Source: Parus major
Taxonomy: Eukaryota; Chordata; Aves; Passeriformes; Paridae
Direction: 5' to 3'
Assembly: GCF_001522545.3 (NCBI RefSeq)
Contig: NC_031776.1
Location: 26,361,634-26,425,633 of the forward strand
Length of the DNA stretch: 64,000 nucleotides
Part shown: piece after piece, positions 37,801 to 51,300 of the stretch
Layout: each line of letters opens with the position of its first letter
Position numbering within the stretch: position 1 is the first letter of the stretch
Position numbers and translations under genes: made by a program
Notes under the pieces: generated by a model
What the model saw: only the letters and a program-made list of their open reading frames with translations
The model's database searches: none
Told to the model about the DNA's origin: nothing

Positions 37801-40800
37801 ATTGCCCTGAAGTGTTCTTCCATCTCTGAAGAACAGAAACTCCATTCCTATCACCCAACCTCTCCATCATGTTGTAGAAAGGTTTCCCTTAAGGGATCAC
37901 CTTCAGCTTCCCAGGGGAGGTGTATTCTTTTCTAAGCAGTGCCCTTAGGGCTTGCCTGGTGATTTTTGACTGTACAGCGTTACAGTAAAAACTTCCTTTT
38001 TTCTTCATTGCTTGTACCTATGTCTGGTCAGATTGCTGCTCTGCAGCAGCATGTGAGAAATAAGGCAGTTCTATCATCCGCCTGATCAGTACAACATTTT
38101 CCTCTTTCATACTCCACTGTAGTGACAGGTCACTCAATGATGACAGGGAGAGCTTTGAATATTTATCTGATCTCTGGGAGGACAGTTTCCTCCATTGATT
38201 TCAGTTCCAGGTTTTTCCAGTTTCAAGTCAGAGAATGTCAGCCTAGTTCCAGCTAAATCTTACCGAGTTCCCCAGAATGCATGTAAGAGGAGACATCACA
38301 AAATCAGAGTTACTACTCTGCTCAGAGCTGCCTCATCCATGACCCCTGAAGGGATCTTTGACATGGTGCTAGAAGATTTAAATGTTTTTCCCTTTGAACA
38401 TGTCAGGAACAAGCAAGACATTCAAAATTCACCAGAATCTCCTACTGGGAAAAAAAAAATAAAAATTCTGGGAATTCTGCTGCATTATAAATTAACATGC
38501 AGGAAAGTCAGGAAATCTGAGATGATATCTTTTTTTCAGGATTTGGGCTGTGCTGAGGTCCATCTCAGTCTCCAATGACAACTTCTTGCTGCCAGACCAA
38601 AGGTGGTTCTTCCTCTCAGATGTGTTCTTGATCAAACAGTGGAGATCCACACTGAGGACCCCTTCCCCATCTGCACTTCTGTTAAGGACAAGGAGAGGAT
38701 CTCTATTCACTAAAGCAGAAGTGTCTGCCCTCTGAAGTATTTGCTCTTTATCTCCATGTGTTTTCTTCAGGCTTTCCTACCCAGCCTCATGACTCATAAA
38801 GGAGCTATTCCTTCTTTCCTTGGGACCTGAGCTCATAGAGGGCTCTTAATCCAGTGTTTTGTCATCTCATGTGTCTGCCTTCAGAGCTCAAAACTACATG
38901 GACTCTAAAGACTGTCTTTTGTTGTTTTCCTGGTAAATGACCAGTAAGGCTTATACTGGATTCCTTTTAAAGGTAATTTATGAGTTCTGATAAATCAAGG
39001 GACCAACTTTGTCTTTTTTCCCCTGACAAAAGGGGTACTTCCAGAAAGGTCTGCTTGTAGTACCTGGGTAAGTTCTGTGGGCAGGAGTCTTGAAAAGCAA
39101 TCTTAGTATTATCAGTCATGACAATGAGAGGCATAAAAATATTACAGAGACCTAGGACAGCCAGCTTGGAACAAATAATTGCTTTCTTGGCTGGCAGACA
39201 ACCCTGTTCCAAGTACCCTGGGTTATAATAGCATTTTGTCAGTTTGTTAATCAGAGATGGAAAAATACAGCAAGACTAATCTCCATGGCTGCCAAGTAAG
39301 ATGTGTACATGTGATATTGAAAGACCTGGAACTTCCCAGGAGAGGGATCATCTGGTTCAGAAGGGTGCCTGAGGATTATGGAAATCTACTGCCTTGTCAG
39401 TGTACTGACACTCTTGCCTTTCCTGTGCTGCCTCACCCCACACCACAGGCACTTGCAGGGCCACAGGGATTGTTCCCTGCTCGTGTCCCCTTTCAACACC
39501 TGTAATTTACAGGCAGGCGAGCAGCTGCACACACCGGCTACATAAAAGGAGCATGTGTTGGAAGCACAACTTCTGTCCAGTCTGACAGGTTCAGCAATCC
39601 CACTGTTGCTTCCTGTAGCTGTCCCAGATCAAAGGGTTTGTACTTACTGTTCTTTGGCCACAGGTTTTTCAGAACAGGGCTACTGCACCAATTACACGTC
39701 CTGCTCGTAACTCAATACCCGGTGATTATTTATCGACCTTCTTCTTGGGAGAGTTTGGTTCAGAGGAAATAGGCCATGATTACAAGAGCCTGGCAGGCAG
39801 GTGCTTCCTGTGATACCCAGAAAAACCCTGAATCTGACAAATTGAACAATCAGCCAAACATAAGATTGATGCTAAATATCAGACCTTTTACGTACACTTA
39901 TTGTTCTCTAACCTTTTTGAAAGCCAGGCTGGCTGAAGGTATCTTGATTTAAAGATATGACTGTACAAACGGTCCACCGGTGGTTTCAAGCCTGAATTGA
40001 TGTGGAGAAAATCACTGTGCTGAAAAGTAATTGAAAACTTTCCAGCAAGCAGCAGCTTTGTGTGGCTATGAAAGCCACTCGCTGCTTGGATAAATTGGGC
40101 TTTTACTGTACTCATGCCTTCTCTTGTCAGAGGTGCCCCAGAGAAATGAAGAGAAGGTGGCTGTGCCATTGTGGTCTTGGGAGACAAAACAAAGGTGCTA
40201 CAAGCTGTTACTTTTTGCATGTGAGGTGAATGGGGTTTGAAGGCTTATAGATGAGATCTGTCATGGCAGCATAAAAGAACTCTTCCTCTAGTAGCACTCT
40301 GCTCAGGCATCTGTCTCTGTGAAAAACAAATGGCAAACTGAAAGCAATGCCTGGTGCTCTTCACTGGCTGCTCAGTGCATATTCTGGGGGAACAGTTCAT
40401 TGTCTAGTGATTAGAAAGAGGTGGAGGGAATTCCAGCTCACCTGAGGGAGCCAGGCTGCTGCCCTGAGAATCACTTTGACAGCTATTGCTCACTACAGAG
40501 CTCAGCTGTGTGTGGCCGTGTTCCTGTCTCGGGTACCCTCCAGATGATGCAAATCTTCTCATTTCCTCAAGGACAAGACAAAGCACTAAAATACTGGATG
40601 GTGCAGAGCAAGAGAAAATACTATCAGTAGGCACATGTCAGTGGTGTCTGCCACAGTGCCCAGAGCAGTGCAACAAGCCCTGGCAGCTGTGGCCAGAGGA
40701 CAGAGCACTGGGCACAGTCTGAGGCTTGTTCAGATGCTGGGTCAGTGGTGACTTTACAAGACCAGGGCTATCTTTGTGAAGATGGCTTCTGTCTGCCTTC

Positions 40801-41706
40801 ACTGGTGACCTTTGGTGCTGGTTGATCTCTGGAGAAATACACAAATGTGCTTGTGTGAATCCTGTGAAATAAATGCCTGTAACAAAAATATTTTGTTGGT
40901 AGTGAATAATACTGATTGGCTTTGTCTTTACCCTGTGGGCCTGAAAGAACATTTATAGGCTGTTCTCCCAGATCCATGGACCAAAATTTAGGCTCCTTTA
41001 ATTTAGCCTCCAGGCTGAAATCTGGCCTTTGCTGTGTAAGTCACAGCATGACATTTTGCAAAGCAGCGGTCAGTGTTAATGTCAGGCTGAAAAGGTTAAA
41101 CCCTTGTTTGCCTTTTTACCATTGTTCAGCTTCGAGTCATTTCCCTGCTGAGCAACTGAGAGAGGCTGGATCTTATGGGGCAGTTATTTGTGGCCTCAGT
41201 TCTGGCTCCAGAGCAAAAGGGTTTGTGCCAGTCTCTTGTTGTCTAGTGAGAATCTGAGTAGCAGGTTTGTACCATTTATCCAGTCTCATTTGGAGTAGCC
41301 CTGAATTCTGCTCAGGGGATCCACGGATCATTGCTCATCTGAATGCCACCCATATTAAATGGAGTACATACTCCAGAATACAAATATTAAAAAAATACCC
41401 ACCTAAAATAATTGAAACATAATTATTAAAACATTTTATGTTACTCTACAGTACAATGTAAATTGTTCCTTTCAATTACATTTTGAAATACACTAGATTA
41501 CATCATTTAAATAATTGCAAACTCTTAAATTCACTATCAGTGGTAGCAGACCTGTATTTACATATACTTCTGAGATATTTCAGATGCAGCATTATGTTCC
41601 AGTCCCTAAGTCAGTTAAATAACAGACTGTCACTGGGGGTGTGCTGCTTTTCCACAGGTTCTACACATATGTGGGGTTTATGTGTTTGCTCTTTTTTCTC
41701 TTGGAA

Positions 41707-41742
41707 TTTTTTTTGTTTTGTTTTTTTTGGTTTTTTTTTTTT
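41707..41742. repeat. T-rich low-complexity run
   Basis: Runs of T are interrupted by single or double G. The minus strand reads as A-rich. Confidence 0.85.
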
Positions 41743-42327
41743 GCTGTGTGCATGCAGCTGAATCTGAGCAAATTGATACCTATTTGATTTGGATTAAAGA
41801 TGAAAGGCATTTCTTTTTAAACAAGTGTTTTGACTGAATATGGAGAGGTGAATAATTAAACACAGTCCTTAGGAGTAGTGGTGGAAAACATAGTTTTTTC
41901 CAGCTTTTATCCTGTGTTGCATAATACTGCACCTAATTTTGCTGAGTACCCGGACTTTATCTAATGCTGATGAAATATAGTCAATAGTGGAAACCTCTCT
42001 CTTTGTCAAGACTGGCTTTCAACACGATCCATGCAATGGCAAGCATCATACATCATTCTCCTGCAGTGCAACATTAACAAGTTAAATTATTATCCTTCAG
42101 TGATCTCCTCCAGGGGAGCCCATCTCTGTATGTACATGAGCCACAAACTATTGTGAGTCCAGAGGTTGGAGACCAGCACCAGGCTGTGGTGTTTGCTTCT
42201 AGTGCTAGTAAGAGTCTTTGGGGACCAGGCTCCTCCCTGTATTGTCCATGGAGCAAGGTCAGGCCACTGGGGCTCTTGATGGTCTTTGCATGTGGCACTA
42301 CTCAAGCCAAGCCTGCCCATGCAGGAC

Positions 42328-45300
42328 TCAGGGCCTGGTGTGAGGAGTGCTGATCATGATGTTGGGCAGCGCGTTCCGCCGCTTCTTCCAGGAGCCCAGC
42401 TCCCTGGAGTAGCGCCTGATCTGCCTGAACCAGTGGTGAGTCCGTGCCCGGTCGCTGTCCCGGAACACAAACGCCTCCCGCCTGATCTCAATGAGTTCGA
42501 AGGTGTCGTCGCAGTCGGGATCAGTGGAGACAATGCAATTACTCAGCCTCAAGGGCTCCCTGAGCAAATGGAACTTTCCATTATTTTTGTCCCTGATGAG
42601 TACCAGCACTGCGTCCTTCACAGGCCCTGGCTCAGCCGATTCCAGGCTGGAATCGGACACACGCTTCATGTTCACCAGGAGGAGGACCTGCATATTCTGA
42701 AACTTCAGCGTCTTGCTGCCTTTCTTCACCCACTGGCCGTCGGGGGGCTGGGCCAGCTGCAGAGACCCCTCCATCACAAACCGCGTTTCCTCCCGCAGCC
42801 AACCGACAGTTTTGAGGGCAGTTTCTCTCATCTCGATGTTGATGACTTCCCTTTTCTTCTTGCTGTCCTGGCGAAAGGATCGGAGGGTCCACGTGTTCCC
42901 CTCCTGCTTGGTTTTCATGTTGATGTGCTCCAGGTGGGACTCGATGCGGCTCTTGGCTTCCCGCAGGCTGCCGTGGTCTGGGTGGTACTCGGTGGTGGCC
43001 TTGATGATTCTGCTGAGCAGCAGGGGGTACTTGGTGACCCTTTGCAAAGGGGCCATCAGGAAGGACCTCAAGTTCATCCGCCGCAGTGCTGTGTTGTCAT
43101 TCTGGGAGACATTGAGGAATATTCTGCAGGGATTTAAGAAGACAGGATGAAACGGTGGCTGTTCTGCCAGCAGATGCTGCAATCCTAAATGCAAATGAAC
43201 AGCATGGTGCTGACAGCTGCTGGGCACTGCAGCCCCCCCATTTTTAGCAACCTTGTGAATTCTGTCTTATTAAAGACTAACAACCATTTCTGCAGCTGTG
43301 CTCAGCTACAGAATCCTGATGAGGTGCCTAGGACACTTGCACATAACATCCTAACAGTCTTCTACTAAAGCATAAAATAGCAAGGGTGTGATCTTTCTCT
43401 GATACCCACTGACGTAAACATGAGGCAGATACATCAGTTTATATCAGATTGCATTAACTTGTAATGTCTTTCATCATTAGATTACAAAGCATATTAAACA
43501 AGAATTTGGCTGAGCAGTGGAAAGAGAAATGACTCGCCTGACATTGCCCAATAGAACAATGTTAGAAATGGGAACCAAATTCATGTCATTTGTGCCACAA
43601 AGTGGCTTTCTGCAATGGAAATCTGACCTTAGCTCCAGCATGGGGGCTGAGAGCTGATCTCAGCTGAGTATTATTTGGTCACTGGGCAGATATTGCACAA
43701 AGCACAGAGTAAAGCTGGGGACCAACTGGTTGCCTTAGTGAAGATACCAAGGACTGAATATTTTTTGAGAATAAATGATTGTCCTCACCCCAAGAGGGAG
43801 CAGCGTTAACTGAAGAACATTAGCATCAAACTTTGATCTAGATGGGCTGGAAAAGGCTTCACCCTCAGCCTCCTGCCTCTCTGTCTTCAAAGCCTGAATG
43901 AATATGCTCATCCCCTTTCTCACCTGAGCAACTCTTTCTCCTTCTCCAGAGCATTGAGCATATTCACAGAGGAGGACTGCTGCAGACAGTACGTCTGAAA
44001 GGCTGGCAGCATGTTTACGAATTCCAGGAATATTTCTCCGATGCACACGGTCATCAGGTCATCGTCCCCCTGCAAGTATGCAAAAGAGTCCTGCTCAGTT
44101 AGCACAGGAGAGGCACTGCCACGGGGCCTGCCTTCAGTCCTATCAGCATGAACTGCTGCAGGATCTGCTGAGCACCAGAACAAAGGTGGAGCTGGGCTCA
44201 CCCTTCCCAGTCAAAAGGACTGATTACCCCTGCAGGTCCAGGGGTAATCAGTGCCTTGGGAGGGGAAGGAAAGCTGGTCTAACTGCTTGCTCTTCCACGT
44301 ACAAAGAGATGTCTGCTCTCCTGTGGGCTCAGCCAGCTCATCAGAGCAAGGGCTTGAAGGTCTCTTAGTCAACAGGGTATTTTGTGGCCCCATGGTCTTA
44401 TTTCTATTTCTCTGCCCTCTGACCACCATGCTGGTGGGACAGGAAAGTTCCTTGTGCAAAACAGGGTGCATCAGTAGAAGGAGCCATACACAGCTATAGA
44501 GCAGGGGGCAGCCTGCACTGCCTGGCCCCACAGACAGCCTAGAGCCAAGCTGCAGTAAACGGCAAGCCAAGGCAAACACAGCCAAGCCAGCATGGAGCCA
44601 GCCAGCTCAGGGCTGCCAGAGCACAGCCTGAGAGACAGAGCAAGCTGAGCACTGTGCCCCCATGGTCACATTCTTACCAGCATCCAGGCCAACTGGCCTA
44701 AAACTAACCTTGATAATGGGACCATTAAGACCTGTTAATGGGATAAATGAGCAAGACTGCTGATGTCAGCAGCATCACCACAGCACAGTAAGTCCAAAAC
44801 CTGTAAGCTGGCACAGAACTACTGAAATCAGAATAGCTGAGAGAGCAAGGGACTAGATAACTGATAGCTGACCATAACCCTTAGAAGTCCTACTTCTTGT
44901 TCCTCTGCTCCACCTATGCTGCCCCCCTAATACAAAACCTATTCCAGTCTGCCCGGTCCAGCCCCTTTAGAGGGCAGAGGCAGTATCATACCTGGTCAAA
45001 GGCCTGATCAATCTCTTCTTGAAGTATCTCCAGGAAGTTCTCATTGAGGTCAATGAGCTCCTGGATGTTGCTGAAGATGCCCTGGAGCTGCTCCTGGCTC
45101 AGCAGGCCAGCCACCTGCATGGGGAGGTAGAACTCCTCTTTGATGATGCGCAGGTCCTCTCCATAGCTGGCCTCTGTGTTGACAAACTCCAGCACAGACT
45201 CCTTGCGCTCCGTCCTGCGCTTGCGGCACTTCTCGCAGAGATCAGCCCGCCTCTGGTTGCAGTTCTGAACATCTGTCTGCACTGGGAGGTCCCTTTCTCC

Positions 45301-48300
45301 ACAGTCGGTGCAGGGACGGTGGGCTTCCCAGGCCTGCAGGGAGCTCAGAGTTTCAGATGCCCTGTTCCTCCACTTCCTGGCTGGCATCTGGCCAATGCCA
45401 CTATCCGCCCTCTCCACATCCGCTGACTTGGTCCGGGTGGCCTCAGTGGGATCCAGGTCATCCCGGGCATCATTCACACCAACAATCCCGCTGTCAGTGC
45501 TCAGACTGCTGACATTGCTCCAGTGATGTCTGGAGCGGAGGAAGCTCCGTGGGGTGCGTCGGGTCTCATCAAAGCTGCCACCATGGCCAAGGTTGGCTTT
45601 TGCTACCACTGGACCTGAGAACAGACACAAACTGTTACAGGCACTGCCAGCTGCACAGAGCTCACCCAAGGAACTCGTGCTGGCACAGCCATGAATGGCA
45701 GGAACCCTGGGGAGACAGGCTGGCTCTGGTGAAACAGGGATTGAGCTGCCTCTCCATCCTGTTTTGCTGCTGAGACTGGTAAGAGCCAGAAGAATATGGC
45801 TCCCAGGTGAAGTCTGGGATCTGTCATCTCTGCACTGCCCATGCCTGTGAACTCATTTGGGCTGCCTCTTCCCATGCCATCTACCAGTTAGGGACAGAAC
45901 AGAATAGATCCTGATTTCCTGCACACCAGGATGCTTCCCTCCCCTAGTTTGTAGAGTTACTCCACATTTACAGCAGCACGGCAGGGCCCAGCATCTGGCC
46001 CATGAGGCCCTGAGCATGCAGTGTGTGTACCATAGTCCCGCTCCTGCCGGCGCTTCTGTGCGTGCTGCCGCGCTGCAGCTGCAATCTTCAGCTCCAGCTG
46101 CTTCCTCTTCACCGAGTCTGTTGGCATCGGGTCACTGAAGTGTGGCCGCAGCCGGCACTCCCGCTGGGCTTTGGCACCATCCGTGCTCTCATGGCCAATG
46201 TCAGAGCTGGATCGGCGACAAGCAGGACTGGGGGTCTGCAAGAAAGGCACGAAAGGGTTGGAGCAAGGCTGAGGTCAAAGCATCACCTGGTTTTGCAGAC
46301 AGTGGACTTCAGTTGCCAAAGGAGAGAAAAGTAAACTCATCAGCAATGGGATTGTAAATGTAGATCTGCTATATGATGACTAAGAAACCTTAGTCATCAT
46401 ATTTCTTAGCCCCCCTGAGTTCCTCTGTCTTGCTCAGCCCTAACAAGTAAGGACCCCTGTCCCTTTGCTGTTGTATAGCTCTGAGTACAGCAGCTCCAAG
46501 GTGGTTGGATCACGGTGTCAAATAACCATGAAGAAGTCAACAGAACAGCCCTGCCTATGGGTCTGTGCTCAGGGACCTGAGCTTGCTTGCAGCTGCCCTG
46601 TGAACGTTTCAGCACTGCAGGGTCAGGAAGTCCAGCCTCCGTGCCCTACCTGCACCAGCAGCTTGGCCAAGGGGGCACTAGGAGGGAATCTGTCTGAACC
46701 CCAGGACACACTTGAAGCCATGAATGGGTTATTGCTGAACTCCCCACATGAAATGCAGTGGCACATAGGCAGGGGCAAAAACTCACTCCTGTTTTATTAA
46801 GTGTAATAAAAAATGCTTCAAACAGTTTGATCACTCATAGGATTTGGTACCAGATTGCTGTCTCCCAGCCTGCCCAGTTCCTACAATGAAGGGATCCTTC
46901 AGAGCTTCTAACAAGGAAAAAAATCCTAAAGACACACATGAGAGGGGAATTCCTCTCCCTTACATTCCCTGCAGGTGGAGTGTCACTGGATGTCTCATTG
47001 CTTGGCTTGTCCTCCCAGGTCTCTGTTGCCATGGACATCGCTGTGGGCTGCTGGCTGTCCTCCAGAGGTGGGAGATCAGCTTCCCTCAGATCACACCGCC
47101 CCTTGGAGGGAGATTTGGCAGCAGTCTCAGCATTGCAGCTGCAAGGGAAGAAGCAGACTTCATTGAAAATCACAGATGCATTTCTCCTGCTGTTCCCGAC
47201 ACAGATGAGACTGAGCAGCAAGCCCAGGTTCAAACAACGATCTGCAACAGTTCAGGGAAAGTGCAGGCCAGGATCGTGACTGGTCTTGCATTTCAGGGGG
47301 TCTAAGCACTGCTCAGTTAAGACACTGCAAATTGGGTAACTGCACTCATGCTAGCAACAGTCTGGGTTATCCAGTCTCAGCTGTTCACAGGGCATTTTTG
47401 TGTCCATAAAACATGAGGTGCTCCATAGGGACCAGAAACACTCCTTTCTAAGTAGGCCACATCCATATTTGCTGCTATTTAAGGAGATGCTGCCAACACA
47501 GAAACCATATTGCTCATCTGGAAGAAAATCACTTGCTATAAACCATAATACTTTAAAGGGATTAGAGGATTAAAGGGGTATTCCCTCTGTTTTTCATCTC
47601 ATATGATTCCAAGCCCACTGAAGTCATTGGGAAGTTACTATCTGTTTCCAGTGAACTCAGGATCAGGCCTTTTGGTGCACTTGAGACTTGAAAAGACTGG
47701 GAGTGTCTGTTGCTCTCACTTGGCAGTTCTGGGATGTGCTCATTCACGGCTGTCCAGTGCTAACAAGGGTCTGGCCTGGCAGCCTGTCCAATCCCACGCT
47801 CCCCTCTCTGTAGACAGCATCACTCTCCAGACAGACACAGTCTGGTGCAAAACCACTGACTTGACAGAGTAGTTGACAGGCTGTTGTTTGTGATACTATT
47901 TGTGATACATTTTGTTTAACAGGCTCTCTAAGACATCTTATTTCCATGCATAACAAAATCTGTTGGGAAGAATATTATTTTTTTTATTTTGGGTTTACTT
48001 AATTTTTATGGACTTGGATTCTTTTAAAAAGAAAGGTTGTGAGGACTGAATATGGATGCTTGTTTATACAGGAAGTCAGTGTCTGGAACATATTTCAGGT
48101 TCTGCATGTATTTTATGCTTAACAAAAATTTCCTATGAGAAAAATCTTCTTCTTAAAGGCTTCACTTGTGAACTTATGCTGGTAGGTCACACTGCTAATG
48201 TGCAATTCCAACAGTGTCAACTACAAGCAAACACATTAGACAGATGGGCATTCTCCTTGCAGTGAATGAAAGTTGGCTCCAATAACAAACCATCAGCGAA

Positions 48301-51300
48301 TACTAAAATCACTGAAGAGGGAACAAATCCCCCAGAACACAAACTGGCTCTGTTGTCAGGCCAGAGAAGTTGGTTTGCATCTCTCCAGTGGATGCTTTTT
48401 CATCTTCCTCCATTTATGTTTCCAGGTCCCTGCTGACACAACCAATAAAGAGTTTAGCTATGGCTATGCAGCAACAACAGTGCCAACAGCAGGCTCCTGG
48501 CACTTGCTTTTTGCTGTCCCCCTCCAGGTCTCTACTCCCCAGCCTGTAGAAAGGTGATACCCAACATCACTGCTGGCAAAGACGAGTCTGTAGCGCTTAC
48601 AAGGTGGCAGTAAGAGCAGTACAGGCACACAACAAGGCTGCGGTCCCACCATGGTACTGGCCTGGCCTGGTCTGGATTGAGAGGTTCCCGTCTCTTTCCT
48701 CCCTCCTGTCCCCAACCATGCTTGGGATACCACTCCTTAAGTGTGTGTAACTGTGTGGCCATGATCTAAAATGAGTCTTGAAATTGTATGGGTATAAAAC
48801 CCTCTCCTCATGTATTCTCAAATAATTTCACCCATGTTTCATTGAGCTTTGTAAAGTATGAGACAGATCAGCTGGGCAAACCCATGGGAGGGAAGGCACA
48901 GTTTAAGCAGCAAGAAAACTCTTGAAGAGGACATACCACTGCCAGAAACAACCCTTTCCAAAAACTGCTCCTGCTTAAATGGCTCCTGGATAAATAACAC
49001 AGAAAAGGGACCACGCTGGGGCACTGAGAGGCAATGGGATACATCCAAGGTTAGTAGCAGAGCTCATAAATGGAATATTATCTTCTTGATCACACCATCT
49101 CCCACTATACAGAAGATACTCTCAAGAGAGATGCTGAGCTTTCATTTGTCATTTTCACAGTGCTTCAAAATCATCCACTTAAATATGGGAAGCACTCCAG
49201 AGTATTGCTGCTCCTCTAAGTGAAGCTGACAGCAGCTCTCTGCTGATAGGGTCTACAGACCAGATGCCACCACTTATTGTGGTTCCCATAGCCCAAAAGG
49301 AATATTTAAAAAAAAAAAAATTAATCTCCAGACATGATCTGCAGTGGGAATAAGAGCCAATACAACCTAGAGAGCTGAGCTAAGGAAACATGACTGAAAA
49401 TTGAGAAATTCAACCTACCCCATGGCTTGTGGGCTGGAGGTAAGAAAGGCAATGACGCAGAGCCCATATTGTGTGAAAGGAGATTTTTTCATCCCTGGTT
49501 TGACTGCTTTACTTCTTGGTATTAGGTCCCTCCTGCTTGTTGTACTGGCCATGTGGTCTTGGGACAAGTGCTGCCCAACACAACACTAGATCAGAGTGTG
49601 ATCTGAGGGATGTGGGGAAAACAGGGAGGATACAAGCAGTTTTGTGGAACCATCTTAGGGCTGCTCCTTTAACCTTTGCCTCTGGCTTAGGAGGAAGAGA
49701 GGACATTGCCAAGAAAACAGGATATTGCCCCTTTCTCTAGTCCACTCCTCCTGGCAGAGATCTGTGCTGCCAACAGGGTCACACCATTGCATGCTCAAGC
49801 AAGTCAAGTGCCCTCTGCCCTCACAGAGGTGAGGAGAAGGGGGGACTCCATTATCTTTCCTTCTGTTGTATTAGATCCCTTATTGGGACAGGAGGTTGGT
49901 GTTGGTGTCAGTTTTTCCTGTTCTTCCCAAGAGAGGTGATGCACTTGAGCCAACAAAGGGAGGACTGGTTCGTTTTTAATGTGGTTCTCACCATCAACTC
50001 TGAATTTCATGGAAGTGGAGGTACTGTGGATGGTGTACAACTCGAAATGCACCTGATCTCCTTCACTGTCTCTATGGGCCTCTTCATGGTTTTATCATTG
50101 TCCAAGCTAGCAGTTCTCAGCCTTTTCCACATGTTCCTGACTCTCTCTGACTAATGGAAACATTTTTGTGCATGCCTTCCCTGCTGTCACCTGCCTTCCT
50201 GACTTAGAGTTCCTTGCTAGGGGAAGTTGGTATTGTACCCACTATTCTATTGTCACCCCATCACTCTTTTCAGGAAGTCTTCTTTCTTAGTCATGTCCTT
50301 GGCTAAATTGTGTGCCCTTCTGTTGTCACCATGTCCCTCATTTCATAGACGCAAACCTGATGTATTTGCATGTCCTTGTCCTGAACAATCCCCCACTTAA
50401 GCAATTTCAGAAAGTGGACTATATACTGAAAAGCTTACAGGATTTTCACCTAGATAGCAACAACCCTTCCCAGCCAGGACTACAACCTAAGTTAAGGGTA
50501 TCCAGTCCCCCATGAGGGGGCTAAAGCCACCATAATTATGAGACTGATGATCAAATCTTCACTGACAAAATATTAAGTCAATTGAATGAATCTTAAGTAA
50601 TTAACAATAAATTACTATGGAGACTGCTACTTACAGACAAAACTGCTTTGTAAAACTGACACATACACAGAAGCACTAGCAAGAGAAGACAATTTTAGCT
50701 ATTTTACTCTGTGATGCGCCATCAGAACATCTCTATCAGAGGCTTGCTGAGCTGAGTATCTGTGAAAATGGGACCAAATCCTCACCTTTCAGCTAATTTC
50801 ATCTGAGACTTAGAAAGAATGTGGCCTGGATGCCAGAAATCATAATTTATCACCCAAAATGCAGAAAAAAATCTCCTACCTCTGCAGTGAAAATAAGATG
50901 GAGTAGTGAATATTCAGGGACATTACCATGTCAGGTGAAAATGATGGAAAAATGATGAATTTCTAAACGAAGCAAACTGGAGTTTTCCAATAACCATTGC
51001 TTTGGCAATAGAAATTACCATTAATTATAATTACTCTGGAAAATAATAAAGCCAGGGTGGTTCCATCACACATAAAACTACCTCTCTATTATTGGAACCA
51101 CTGTCATTCACATTTTTAGATCAACTGTCATTTTGGTGTTAATAAAAATTGCTTCATAGATTTTAACAAATCCAACTAGGCAGACTGAACACATTCACAG
51201 AAACAAAAACCACTGCGGATATTAAAAGCACAGAAACCACACATAAAGGCTCTGGGCAGGAAGTGTTTGGAGGCTGGGAGAGTAGTGGGAAGGAAGATCA

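Larger units (their letters stand above)
34691..42327. other. TSN-RhoGEF convergent intergenic interval
   Basis: This 7.6-kb stretch lies between two genes that point towards each other. It will contain the RhoGEF 3' UTR at its right end, but I could not place a convincing polyadenylation signal. It includes T-rich runs at 34790-34809 and 41707-41742. Its open frames, up to 168 codons, show no domain or splice structure. No RNA gene or transposon was recognised. Confidence 0.5.

Noticed and set aside
37364..37870. 168-codon minus-strand open frame between TSN and the RhoGEF
   Set aside because: It has no recognisable family and lies in unremarkable intergenic sequence. It also shows that long chance frames occur in this window.
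42286..43137. 283-codon open frame on the plus strand
   Set aside because: It lies exactly opposite the last RhoGEF exon, whose minus-strand frame encodes a recognisable DH-PH region. It is a shadow of that frame.
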